A stretch of DNA of 7,093 bases from an uncultured bacterium (GCA_903867275.1 CAIPQY010000394.1:1-7093), one strand, 5' to 3'. Positions 1 to 5,641 are shown, numbered from the stretch's first letter. A program made the numbers and translations. The notes: a model not told the origin generated them from the sequence alone.

Positions 1-528
1 CTGCTTGTGGTGGACATCCAGTCGCGCTTCGCGAGCAGCATTCACGGCTGGGACGCGCTGGTGAACAACGCCACCGTCCTGTGCCGCGCGGCCGCCACGC
101 TTGGCATCCCCGCGATCGTGACCGAGCAGAATCCTCGCGCACTCGGCAACACCGTGCCCGAGATCACCGCCGCGCTGCCCGCCGGCACGCCCACCTTCAC
201 CAAGACGCGCTTCAGCTCGCTCACGCCGGAGGTGACCACGGCCCTGAACGCCATGCACCGCGGCACCGTGCTTGTGTGCGGCATCGAGGCACATGTGTGC
301 GTGCTGCAGACCACCCTCGACCTGCTGGCTGGCGGTCGTCTGCCCTTCCTGTGCACGGATTGCATCTCGGCGGGCCAGGCAACGCAGATCGCCCCCGCCA
401 TGCAGCGCATGCAGACAGCCGGAGCCACCCCAACGGGGACGCTCTCGGCCATCTATGAACTGCTTGGTGACGCCACCCATCCATCGTTCAAGGCGTGCCT
501 TGAACTGGTGAAGGGAATCCGGGCCTGA
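1..528 (+). CDS. Isochorismatase-family cysteine hydrolase, 5' end cut by window
   Basis: The reading frame is open from base 1 and ends at TGA 526-528. The first in-frame GTG at 7 is probably not the true start: bases 1-6 read Leu-Leu and continue into VVDIQ, the buried first strand of the isochorismatase fold, so a few N-terminal residues lie outside the window. Counting from the GTG, the catalytic triad of the family is visible: Asp3 in VDIQ, Lys66 in TKTRFSS and the nucleophile Cys98 in GIEAHVCVLQT. The VTEQNPRALG segment and the C-terminal YELLGDATHPSFK resemble the ISOC1/ISOC2-like 'isochorismatase domain-containing' subgroup more than EntB or nicotinamidases. Family members hydrolyse C-N or vinyl-ether bonds in small molecules; the substrate here cannot be told from sequence. 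No signal peptide is visible in the part seen, so it is probably cytoplasmic. It converges on the small Hc1-like gene. Confidence 0.9.
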   Translation: MLVVDIQSRFASSIHGWDALVNNATVLCRAAATLGIPAIVTEQNPRALGNTVPEITAALPAGTPTFTKTRFSSLTPEVTTALNAMHRGTVLVCGIEAHVCVLQTTLDLLAGGRLPFLCTDCISAGQATQIAPAMQRMQTAGATPTGTLSAIYELLGDATHPSFKACLELVKGIRA

Positions 529-545
529 TCCCGAAGGATCAGCCC
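521..545. terminator. Hairpin between convergent genes, overlapping the hydrolase stop codon
   Basis: Arms 521-531 (GGGCCTGATCC) and 536-545 (GGATCAGCCC) pair around a CGAA loop with one bulged C. The TGA of the hydrolase lies inside the left arm. No T tract follows on the + strand, so this is not a textbook intrinsic terminator. It is placed where a bidirectional stop for the two convergent genes would be expected. A second, competing pairing exists between 522-530 (GGCCTGATC) and 579-587 (GATCAGGCC). Confidence 0.5.
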
Positions 546-580
546 GGGCGCGTCAGCACAAACCCCGGAATCGAAAACGA

Positions 581-763
581 TCAGGCCGTCGGCGGGGTCT
601 TGCCGACTTCGAGCACCTTCACTCGAATGTCCTGGCAGACCGCCTTGATGTCCTGCATGGCCTTGCGGACGCGGGTTCCGGCGGCCTTGTTGCCACCGAA
701 AGCCTTCGCCATGTCCTCCGCAACTTCCTCGACCTTTCGCTTCAGCAACTCATAGGTTTCCAT
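581..763 (-). CDS. Hc1-like small histone/chromatin protein, 60 residues
   Basis: ATG at 763-761 was chosen because a full AGGAGG ribosome binding site lies 9 bases upstream. The frame is open further upstream, but that part is not protein-like. The product begins METYELLKRKVEEV and has the core AFGGNKAAGTRVRKAMQDIK at residues 21-40. The G-N-K-A-A-x-x-R-V-R pattern and the flanking amphipathic helices match the N-terminal domain of chlamydial histone H1-like Hc1 and related short proteins from planctomycetes and other bacteria. Unlike chlamydial Hc1 it lacks the long Lys/Ala/Pro-rich DNA-binding tail and ends in GKTPPTA. By family it would be a small nucleoid-associated or DNA-bridging protein; here that is inference. 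It has a single Cys (Cys43). The gene is divergent from the fabZ-like gene and convergent with the hydrolase, so it is probably transcribed alone. Confidence 0.82.
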   Translation of the reverse strand: METYELLKRKVEEVAEDMAKAFGGNKAAGTRVRKAMQDIKAVCQDIRVKVLEVGKTPPTA

Positions 764-772
764 ATGCGCGTG

Positions 773-778
773 CCTCCT
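773..778 (-). promoter_or_regulatory. Shine-Dalgarno AGGAGG of the Hc1-like gene
   Basis: The - strand reads AGGAGG, then 9 bases, then ATG at 763. This is the only full-consensus ribosome binding site in the window, and it fixes the start of the 60-residue protein. It suggests strong translation. Confidence 0.8.
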
Positions 779-790
779 GCTGGTGTTGGT

Positions 791-807
791 GGCGGGCTCG
801 TCCCGCC
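791..807 (-). other. Short leader hairpin upstream of the Hc1-like gene
   Basis: GGCGGG (791-796) and CCCGCC (802-807) pair perfectly around a five-base loop. If transcription starts near 812, as the -10-like box suggests, this stem would lie at the 5' end of the leader, about a dozen bases before the ribosome binding site. It could stabilise the mRNA or be chance in GC-rich DNA. Confidence 0.35.
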
Positions 808-818
808 GAGAAGGCGCC

Positions 819-838
819 ATGTTAGCGAAAAATCGGGG
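819..838 (-). promoter_or_regulatory. Candidate promoter for the Hc1-like gene
   Basis: The - strand reads CCCCGATTTTTCGCTAACAT, with the -10-like TAACAT at 824-819. There is no convincing -35 hexamer at 16-18 bases. The same CCCC-RAT...YTAWCWT arrangement is found on the + strand upstream of the fabZ-like gene and of atpD, which supports it as a promoter element. Confidence 0.42.
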
Positions 839-878
839 GTGCATGCCCGAGCACGGCCCAGAAGCCCCGATTTCGTTA
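823..878. repeat. Imperfect inverted repeat in the divergent spacer
   Basis: The left arm 823-838 (TAGCGAAAAATCGGGG) is nearly complementary to the right arm 865-878 (CCCCGATTTCGTTA), with two extra A residues and one G-T type mismatch. The centre is about 26 bases. The outer ends hold the -10-like boxes of the two divergent genes, so the symmetry may come from two promoters facing away from each other. It could equally be a shared operator. Confidence 0.6.
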
Positions 879-882
879 TCTT
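865..882 (+). promoter_or_regulatory. Candidate promoter for the fabZ-like gene cluster
   Basis: The sequence CCCCGATTTCGTTATCTT has the -10-like TATCTT at 877-882, followed directly by seven C residues. A start near 889 would give a leader of about 26 bases before the TTG at 915. No good -35 hexamer is visible. The stretch resembles the candidate promoter before atpD. Confidence 0.42.
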
Positions 883-914
883 CCCCCCCAACCCGCCTCT
901 CCCGAAGGACTCCA

Positions 915-1388
915 TTGGCCAGCGAACTCCTCTTCGACTTTGACGCGATCGACAAGACCCAGATCGCCATGACCCACGAGGCCGTGGGTGCGTTCCTGCC
1001 CCAGACGGGCCCGATGCGAATGCTGGACCACGTGGTGTGGATGGACAAGGACACCTTCGTCGGTCTTGGCGTGAAGAAGGTTCGGCACGACGAGTTCTGG
1101 GTGCCCCATCACATTCCGGGCCGGCCCCTGCTGCCGGGCGTGCTGATGATCGAGGCGGCGGCGCAGCTGTGCAGCCTGGTGCAGACGATCGGCGCGAACA
1201 TCACGGGGTTCCTGGGTTTCACGCATTGCGACGAGACCGTGTTCCGCGGCCAGGTGGTGCCGGGCGACAACCTGTACCTGCTGGCCAAGCAGATCGAACG
1301 CAACCGCCGACGCTTCGTCAGCAAGGCGCAGGGCGTGGTGAATGGCAAGCTGGTGTTCGAGACCACGATCACCGGCATGACGTTCTGA
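915..1388 (+). CDS. FabZ-like 3-hydroxyacyl-ACP dehydratase (hotdog fold)
   Basis: The start is taken as TTG 915, with GAAGGA at 904-909 five bases upstream. It gives a 157-residue protein beginning (M)ASELLFDFDAID, the N-terminus usual for planctomycete FabZ-like proteins. The open frame reaches back to 783, but that part does not look coding. The hotdog active-site segment HIPGRPLLPGVLMIEAAAQ carries the catalytic His66 and Glu80 in FabZ spacing; FRGQVVPGD and the closing GKLVFETTITGM also fit. Members dehydrate (3R)-hydroxyacyl-ACP to trans-2-enoyl-ACP in cytoplasmic fatty-acid synthesis. The approximately 30-residue extension before the hotdog core and the divergence from housekeeping FabZ suggest a planctomycete paralogue, so the acyl substrate is open. 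The manA-like gene starts 9 bases beyond the stop, which suggests one transcript. Confidence 0.85.
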   Translation: MASELLFDFDAIDKTQIAMTHEAVGAFLPQTGPMRMLDHVVWMDKDTFVGLGVKKVRHDEFWVPHHIPGRPLLPGVLMIEAAAQLCSLVQTIGANITGFLGFTHCDETVFRGQVVPGDNLYLLAKQIERNRRRFVSKAQGVVNGKLVFETTITGMTF

Positions 1389-1397
1389 GCGCCTGCC

Positions 1398-2438
1398 ATG
1401 GATCCGATCGCTCCCATGCTGCTTGCGCCCATTGCGAAGGGGCGCGCATGGGGCGGCGAGACCTTCGTGCGCGCGGGCAAGTTCGCGAAGCCTGCGCCGG
1501 GCGCGCTGCCCATCGGTGAGAGCTGGGAACTGGCCGACCTGCCCGAGGGCATCGCCGACGGATGCGCACGCATCGAAGCGGGTTCCTTCGCAGGCCAGTC
1601 GCTGCGCGAGGCGCTGCATCACAACGAGCGCGCCATCATGGGCCGCGCGCACCTTTCCGCGAGCGGCCGCTTTCCCCTGCTGGTGAAGTTCCTCGACGCC
1701 GCCGAGCACCTGTCGGTGCAGGTGCATCCAAGCGCGGCCTTCGCCGAGTCGAATCCGGGCGCGCACCTGAAGACCGAAAGCTGGTTCGTGATCCACGCCA
1801 AGCCCGGCGCCCGGGTGTGGCGCGGCGTTCGCCCCGGCGTCACGCGCGCGGATTTCGAGCAGCGACTGCGGAGCGGCGGCGACGTGATCGATCTGCTGGT
1901 GGAGGTGCCGGTGCGCGCGGGCGACTGCATCGATCTGCCCAGCGGCCTGTGCCACGCGCTTGGCGAAGGCATCACCGTGGCCGAGATCCAGACGCCCAGC
2001 GACACCACCTTCCGCGTGTTCGACTGGGGCCGCAACAACCCCGACCGTCCGCTGCACATCGATCAGGCCATGGCGTGCATCGCCTTCGGCGCCGCGCAGC
2101 AGCTTGAGCGCGTGCCCGTGGTGAACGCCGACGAGATGCCACCGGTGCAGACGCGCACCTTCCGCACCACGCTGCTTTCGCGCACCAGCCACTATCGCAT
2201 CGAGCGCCTGCAGGCGCTGGAAGATGCCGAACTGCCGGTGATCACGCATCAACGCCCGGCCTGCTGGATGGTGTTGGAGGGCCAGGCGCGCTTCGAGGGC
2301 CCGCAGCCGTTTGAAGCGGGTGCATGGCGAAGCGTGCTCGTGCCGGCGGCAGCCGAAGGCATCACCGCCCACCTCGCGAAGGGCACCTGCCTTCTGCGCG
2401 CCAGCGTGCCCGACCCGATGGATCGCTGGCTCGCCTGA
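1398..2438 (+). CDS. manA: Class I mannose-6-phosphate isomerase-like protein
   Basis: This 346-residue cupin enzyme would interconvert mannose 6-phosphate and fructose 6-phosphate in the cytoplasm, feeding GDP-mannose and surface polysaccharide synthesis. Visible landmarks are GESWELADLPEG (40-51), the metal site made by Gln108 and His110 of SVQVHP, Glu127 of KTESWF and His186 of PSGLCHALG, and the later SDTTFRVFDWGR with Arg212 at the usual catalytic place. All expected zinc ligands are present. The length and layout match the short Bacillus-type class I isomerases, which lack the helical insert of the E. coli enzyme. The C-terminal 100 residues form a second, weaker cupin. The gene sits 9 bases after the fabZ-like stop with only a weak ribosome binding site, so translation may be coupled. 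Substrate range (mannose versus other hexose phosphates) is not certain. Confidence 0.87.
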   Translation: MDPIAPMLLAPIAKGRAWGGETFVRAGKFAKPAPGALPIGESWELADLPEGIADGCARIEAGSFAGQSLREALHHNERAIMGRAHLSASGRFPLLVKFLDAAEHLSVQVHPSAAFAESNPGAHLKTESWFVIHAKPGARVWRGVRPGVTRADFEQRLRSGGDVIDLLVEVPVRAGDCIDLPSGLCHALGEGITVAEIQTPSDTTFRVFDWGRNNPDRPLHIDQAMACIAFGAAQQLERVPVVNADEMPPVQTRTFRTTLLSRTSHYRIERLQALEDAELPVITHQRPACWMVLEGQARFEGPQPFEAGAWRSVLVPAAAEGITAHLAKGTCLLRASVPDPMDRWLA

Positions 2439-2444
2439 AGCGCG

Positions 2445-2460
2445 TAGGCTTTGGCGCATG
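2445..2460 (+). promoter_or_regulatory. Weak -10-like box close to a start codon
   Basis: TAGGCT at 2445-2450 is followed by seven bases and then ATG 2458. No Shine-Dalgarno sequence precedes this ATG. If TAGGCT acts as a -10 box, the transcript would start at or next to the ATG and be leaderless. No -35 element is seen. The alternative is simple readthrough from the manA-like gene, which ends 19 bases earlier. Confidence 0.22.
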
Positions 2461-3753
2461 TCGCGTGCCCGCCTTGCTGCACTGGCTCTCGCCGCCCTGC
2501 TGCCCTGCCTTGGCATGCAGGCGCCGCCCACCGCTCCCGCGCCGATCGCCAACGCCGACGCCCCGCTGCCGGTGCGCGGCATCAACGCGCTCGGCGGACG
2601 CATCTTCCATGTACCGCAGGGTCTGGCCTTCGAGTCGATCGCGCCGTTCCTGAAGCCGGGTGATGAAGTGCTGCTGCTGAAGGGCGTGCACGCGCCCTTC
2701 ACGCTGACCGATCTGCGCGGCGAGCGCGGCAAGCCGATCATCATCCACGGCGAATTGGGCGAGGAACCGGCGCGCTATCCGCTGATCAAGGCCGCGGCCT
2801 TCGGCATTCGCCTGGTGCGCCCGCAACACGTGATCGTGCGCGACCTGATGGTGGCCAACGGCGTGGGGCCGCTGGTGATGGTGGAGGGCGAGCCCAACGC
2901 CGATCCGGGCGCCGCCCCATGGGAAGCCAACGTGAAGCTGTTCGGCCTGCGCCTGATGCAGAACATGCCCTCGCCCGAGCAGTGCGGCCTGCTGCTGCGC
3001 GGCGTGTCGCGCGTGGATGCCTCCAACATGTCGATCCGTGGCTGGAACCTTGCGGCGGTCGCCGTGGAGCGCAGCCAGCAGTGCAGCGTGCAGCAGGTGG
3101 TGCTGGAAGTGGCGAACGGCTTGCCGCAGGCGATCGGCATGCAGGTGGGCCAGGGATGCCGGCAGATCGCATTTGGAATGCTCACGTTTGGCCCGCGCGT
3201 GGGAACGGCGTTCCGCATCGGTGCGTGCGAAGGCGCGCCACCCGATGCGCCACGCTGCGCCGAAGTGCTGGTGAGCCGCTGCAGCGTGCCGGAGGCCAAG
3301 TGCTTCCTGTCGCTGGGCGCCGCCGAGAAGGTGCGCATCGAATGGAACACCGTCACCGATCCCACGCGCTGCCTCTGGCGCGCGGAACCCGAGTGCGGTC
3401 CGCCCCTCGAGATCCAGTTCGATCACAATCTGTTCGCGTGGATGCCCGGCGGCATCGAACTCCTGTGCGAGGTGCCTTCCACGGTGCCTGCCGAGAGCGT
3501 GCAGTTGCAGGCCAACCTGTGGTTCAGCGCCGAGATCCCCGCCGCGTTCGAGGAGATCGGCAAGCCCTTCGGCGTGCAGCTTGCGCCGCAGGTGCTTGAC
3601 GTGGATCCGCGCATGGAACCCAAGGACGCCTCCCCCCGCGAACCGAAGGCGCAGGGATTCGGTTGGCGTGCCGGCCTGAACCCCCCGCCGGCGGGCTCCC
3701 GACCGCCATCCGGGGCCTCCGCGCCCACACCCCCCAGCGCGCCCGCCCCCTGA
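2458..3753 (+). CDS. Exported cysteine-rich parallel beta-helix protein
   Basis: ATG 2458 is chosen because it starts a clear signal peptide: MSRARLAALALAALLPCLG with Arg3/Arg5, a hydrophobic core and then a Pro/Ala-rich linker. Cys17 follows Leu-Leu-Pro, which does not fit a lipobox, so the 431-residue protein is probably released to the periplasm or beyond. Residues 47-100 hold the beta-helix entry pattern seen in pectate-lyase-like proteins: FLKPGDEVLLLKGVHAPF followed by GERGKPIIIHGE. Short repeating strands (HVIVRDLMVANG, VKLFGLRLMQN, RVDASNMSIRG, VRIEWNTVT, IQFDHNLF) continue to about residue 357. Ten cysteines lie between 176 and 337. The last 25 residues are Pro/Ser/Ala-rich and look unstructured. 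No catalytic residues can be assigned. It may bind or modify a surface polysaccharide, which is inference. It lies 19 bases after the manA-like gene. Confidence 0.75.
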   Translation: MSRARLAALALAALLPCLGMQAPPTAPAPIANADAPLPVRGINALGGRIFHVPQGLAFESIAPFLKPGDEVLLLKGVHAPFTLTDLRGERGKPIIIHGELGEEPARYPLIKAAAFGIRLVRPQHVIVRDLMVANGVGPLVMVEGEPNADPGAAPWEANVKLFGLRLMQNMPSPEQCGLLLRGVSRVDASNMSIRGWNLAAVAVERSQQCSVQQVVLEVANGLPQAIGMQVGQGCRQIAFGMLTFGPRVGTAFRIGACEGAPPDAPRCAEVLVSRCSVPEAKCFLSLGAAEKVRIEWNTVTDPTRCLWRAEPECGPPLEIQFDHNLFAWMPGGIELLCEVPSTVPAESVQLQANLWFSAEIPAAFEEIGKPFGVQLAPQVLDVDPRMEPKDASPREPKAQGFGWRAGLNPPPAGSRPPSGASAPTPPSAPAP

Positions 3754-3765
3754 ACGCGCCCGGCG

Positions 3766-3795
3766 TTGGCGGGCAACCCCAATCACGGCTATCTT
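3766..3795 (+). promoter_or_regulatory. Candidate promoter of atpD
   Basis: TTGGCG at 3766-3771 and TATCTT at 3790-3795 are separated by 18 bases, a plausible sigma-70-type pair. Just upstream of the -10 box is CCCCAATCACGGC, which resembles the sequence at the two divergent promoters near 820-880. Transcription from about 3802 would leave a leader of roughly 65 bases before the atpD start. Confidence 0.55.
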
Positions 3796-3811
3796 TGCCA
3801 CCCCCCGGTGC

Positions 3812-3829
3812 TCGTGAAGAGTTTCACGA
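3812..3829 (+). other. Hairpin in the atpD leader
   Basis: TCGTGAA (3812-3818) and TTCACGA (3823-3829) pair perfectly around the loop GAGT. CCGG at 3805-3808 and CCGG at 3832-3835 could extend the stem across a small internal loop. It lies between the promoter-like sequence and the start codon, inside the presumed untranslated leader. It does not match any known ATP synthase leader element that I recognise. Confidence 0.5.
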
Positions 3830-3866
3830 ACCCGGCCCCCGCACCCATTCAGCGAGACAACGCTTC

Positions 3867-5309
3867 ATGGCCACCACAGGCAAGGTCGTTCAGGTCATCG
3901 GCAGCACCTTCGATGCCCAGTTTCCCGAGGACCAGATCCCCGAGATCTACAACGCGGTGAACGTCGAGTTCAACTTCCGCGGCGAGAAGACGATGCTGGT
4001 GGGTGAGGTTGCCAAGCACCTCGGCGGCGGCATGGTGCGCTGCGTGGCGCTGGCCAGCACCGACGGCCTGCGTCGCGGCGACAGCTGCCTGGACACCGGC
4101 GCCAGCGTGCGCGTGCCCGTGGGTGAAGGCGTGCTGGGTCGCGTGTTCAACCTGCTCGGTCAGCCCGTGGATGGTCGCGGCCCGGTGAAGACCACCGAGA
4201 CCGCTCCGATCCATCGCGAGCCGCCCGAGTTCACCGACCTGAACCCCAAGACCGAAATTCTGCAGACCGGCATCAAGGTGATCGACCTGCTGTGCCCCTT
4301 CGTGCGCGGCGGCAAGATCGGCCTCTTCGGCGGCGCAGGCGTGGGCAAGACCGTGGTGATCCAGGAGATGATCGCTCGCGTGGCCCGAAACTTCGGTGGC
4401 TACAGCGTGTTCGCAGGCGTGGGCGAGCGCACCCGCGAAGGCAACGATCTGTGGCTTGAAATGCAGGAAGCGCAGTACACCGACGCCGAGGGCAAGACCG
4501 CCCACGTGCTCGACAAGGTGGCCATGGTGTTCGGTCAGATGAACGAGCCGCCGGGAGCGCGTCTGCGCGTGGCGCTGAGCGCGTTGACCATGGCGGAGAA
4601 CTTCCGCGACAAGAGCGGCAAGGAAACCCTGATCTTCGTGGACAACGTGTTCCGCTTCACGCAGGCCGGCTCCGAGGTGAGCGCGCTGCTGGGCCGCATG
4701 CCGAGCGCCGTGGGCTACCAGCCCACCCTCAGCACCGAGATGGGTCAGCTGCAGGAGCGCATCACCAGCACCCGTCAGGGCGCCATCACCAGCGTGCAGG
4801 CCATCTACGTGCCCGCCGACGATCTCACCGATCCGGCCCCCGCCACCACCTTCAGCCACTTGGACGCGTTCATCGTGCTCGAGCGCAAGATCGCCGAGAA
4901 GGGCATCTACCCCGCCGTGGATCCGCTCTCCAGCACCAGCCGCATCCTGGATCCGCAGATCGTGGGCGAGCGTCACTACAAGTGCGCTCGTCGCGTGCAG
5001 GGCATCCTGCAGCGCTACAAGGATCTGCAGGACATCATCGCCATTCTCGGCGTGGATGAACTGAGCGAGGACGACAAGCTGACCGTGAGCCGCGCCCGCA
5101 AGATCGAGCGCTTCCTCAGCCAGCCGTTCTACGTGGCCGAGGTGTTCACCGGCTTCCCCGGCGTCACCTGCAAGCTCGAGGAGACCATCGAGAGCTTCGA
5201 GCGCATCTGCAACGGCGAGGGCGACGACCTGCCCGAGGGCTCCTTCATGTACGTGGGCAGCCTGGACGATGCCCGCAAGAAGGCCGACAAGATGGCCGCG
5301 GCCGTCTGA
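3867..5309 (+). CDS. atpD: ATP synthase F1 subunit beta
   Basis: The 480-residue catalytic beta subunit of F-type ATP synthase is complete. It makes ATP from ADP and phosphate at the alpha/beta interfaces, on the cytoplasmic side of the membrane. ATG 3867 gives the normal N-terminus MATTGKVVQVIGSTFDAQF; the frame is open upstream to 3663, but that part is not beta-subunit sequence. Landmarks are the P-loop GGAGVGKT (155-162), GVGERTREGND with catalytic Glu187 and Arg188, the Walker B strand LIFVDN with Asp259, the nearly invariant run from FRFTQAGSEVSALLGRMPS to GYQPTLSTEMG, and DELSEDD (397-403), the DELSEED loop with one Glu replaced by Asp. No catalytic residue is missing. The ribosome binding site is weak (GAGA, nine bases before ATG). 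No other atp gene adjoins it: the genes on either side are unrelated, and it has its own promoter-like sequence and terminator. Confidence 0.98.
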   Translation: MATTGKVVQVIGSTFDAQFPEDQIPEIYNAVNVEFNFRGEKTMLVGEVAKHLGGGMVRCVALASTDGLRRGDSCLDTGASVRVPVGEGVLGRVFNLLGQPVDGRGPVKTTETAPIHREPPEFTDLNPKTEILQTGIKVIDLLCPFVRGGKIGLFGGAGVGKTVVIQEMIARVARNFGGYSVFAGVGERTREGNDLWLEMQEAQYTDAEGKTAHVLDKVAMVFGQMNEPPGARLRVALSALTMAENFRDKSGKETLIFVDNVFRFTQAGSEVSALLGRMPSAVGYQPTLSTEMGQLQERITSTRQGAITSVQAIYVPADDLTDPAPATTFSHLDAFIVLERKIAEKGIYPAVDPLSSTSRILDPQIVGERHYKCARRVQGILQRYKDLQDIIAILGVDELSEDDKLTVSRARKIERFLSQPFYVAEVFTGFPGVTCKLEETIESFERICNGEGDDLPEGSFMYVGSLDDARKKADKMAAAV

Positions 5310-5330
5310 AATCCGCCACATCGACTCCAT

Positions 5331-5367
5331 CCGACCCGGCCCCGTGGCCGGGTCGGTTTCATTTTGG
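5331..5367 (+). terminator. Intrinsic terminator of atpD
   Basis: CCGACCCGGCC (5331-5341) and GGCCGGGTCGG (5346-5356) form a perfect 11-base-pair GC-rich stem with the loop CCGT. The stem is followed at once by TTTCATTTTGG. It begins 22 bases after the atpD stop and is the clearest terminator in the window. A further small inverted repeat, ATTTTG/CAAAAT, follows at 5361-5375. Confidence 0.9.
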
Positions 5368-5385
5368 ATCAAAATGGCCGGCGAT

Positions 5386-5411
5386 GGAATTTCGGAATTT
5401 ACGAGTTCCGA
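5386..5411. repeat. GGAATTT direct repeat with overlapping TCGGAA/TTCCGA dyad
   Basis: GGAATTT occurs at 5386-5392 and again at 5394-5400, eight bases apart. The second copy overlaps a dyad of TCGGAA (5392-5397) and TTCCGA (5406-5411) with an eight-base centre. It lies in the lower-GC stretch after the atpD terminator and could be an operator or promoter part for the sigma gene. No function can be shown. Confidence 0.35.
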
Positions 5412-5456
5412 TGATGGGTTTGGGGGTTGGCTTACGCGTTTAGAAGCACGTCAAGG

Positions 5457-5474
5457 TGCATCCCGGGGGATGCA
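5457..5474 (+). other. Hairpin upstream of the sigma factor gene
   Basis: TGCATCC (5457-5463) and GGATGCA (5468-5474) pair perfectly around CGGG. No T tract follows, so it is not an intrinsic terminator on the + strand. It may be part of a structured leader or small RNA together with the larger stem at 5570-5605. Confidence 0.45.
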
Positions 5475-5569
5475 TCAAGGCGCGAGCCCTTCCGGAGTCC
5501 GAACGCCTCGTCGAGCGGCCATTGCTTGTTGCGCGACGCGAGGATTCACGGATTGCAGGGCACCCCGCA

Positions 5570-5605
5570 CTGCCCGGTCGCCCCTCAGCTGAAGCGACCG
5601 GGCAG
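5570..5605. repeat. Perfect 12-base-pair inverted repeat ahead of the sigma factor gene
   Basis: CTGCCCGGTCGC (5570-5581) and GCGACCGGGCAG (5594-5605) are exact reverse complements around a 12-base loop that contains the palindrome CAGCTG. This is the longest perfect stem in the window. It ends 42 bases before the chosen sigma start. No T run follows it, so attenuation, mRNA protection or a DNA-level operator are all possible. Confidence 0.65.
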
Positions 5606-5637
5606 GCGGCGGGCGTCTCCAGTATTCCCCTGTGCAT

Positions 5638-5641
5638 GAGG
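5638..5641 (+). promoter_or_regulatory. GAGG ribosome binding site deciding the sigma factor start
   Basis: GAGG lies six bases before ATG 5648 and overlaps the alternative ATG at 5636. It favours 5648 as the start. The competing idea is a leaderless start at ATG 5636, which follows the -10-like TATTCC (5623-5628) by seven bases. Confidence 0.45.

Noticed and set aside
876..2744. Long open frame of 622 codons on the - strand opposite the fabZ-like and manA-like genes
   Set aside because: It is an antisense shadow of GC-rich coding DNA. The translation is rich in Arg, Ala, His and Gly with no recognisable domain, while the + strand encodes two proteins with intact active-site motifs.
3684..3695. 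Palindrome CCCGCCGGCGGG near the end of the beta-helix gene
   Set aside because: It encodes part of the Pro/Ala/Gly-rich tail, has no loop and no T tract follows, so I do not count it as a regulatory site.
2362..3801. 479-codon open frame on the - strand opposite the beta-helix gene
   Set aside because: It has low-complexity His/Arg/Ala-rich composition and no domain or start signal. The + strand frame has a signal peptide and a beta-helix pattern.
3663..3866. Upstream extension of atpD
   Set aside because: It overlaps the end of the beta-helix gene and the atpD promoter-like sequence. The normal beta subunit N-terminus starts at 3867.
3849..5372. 507-codon open frame on the - strand opposite atpD
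   Set aside because: It lies wholly across atpD, one of the most conserved bacterial genes. The antisense translation is His/Ala/Gly-rich and it runs through the atpD terminator.
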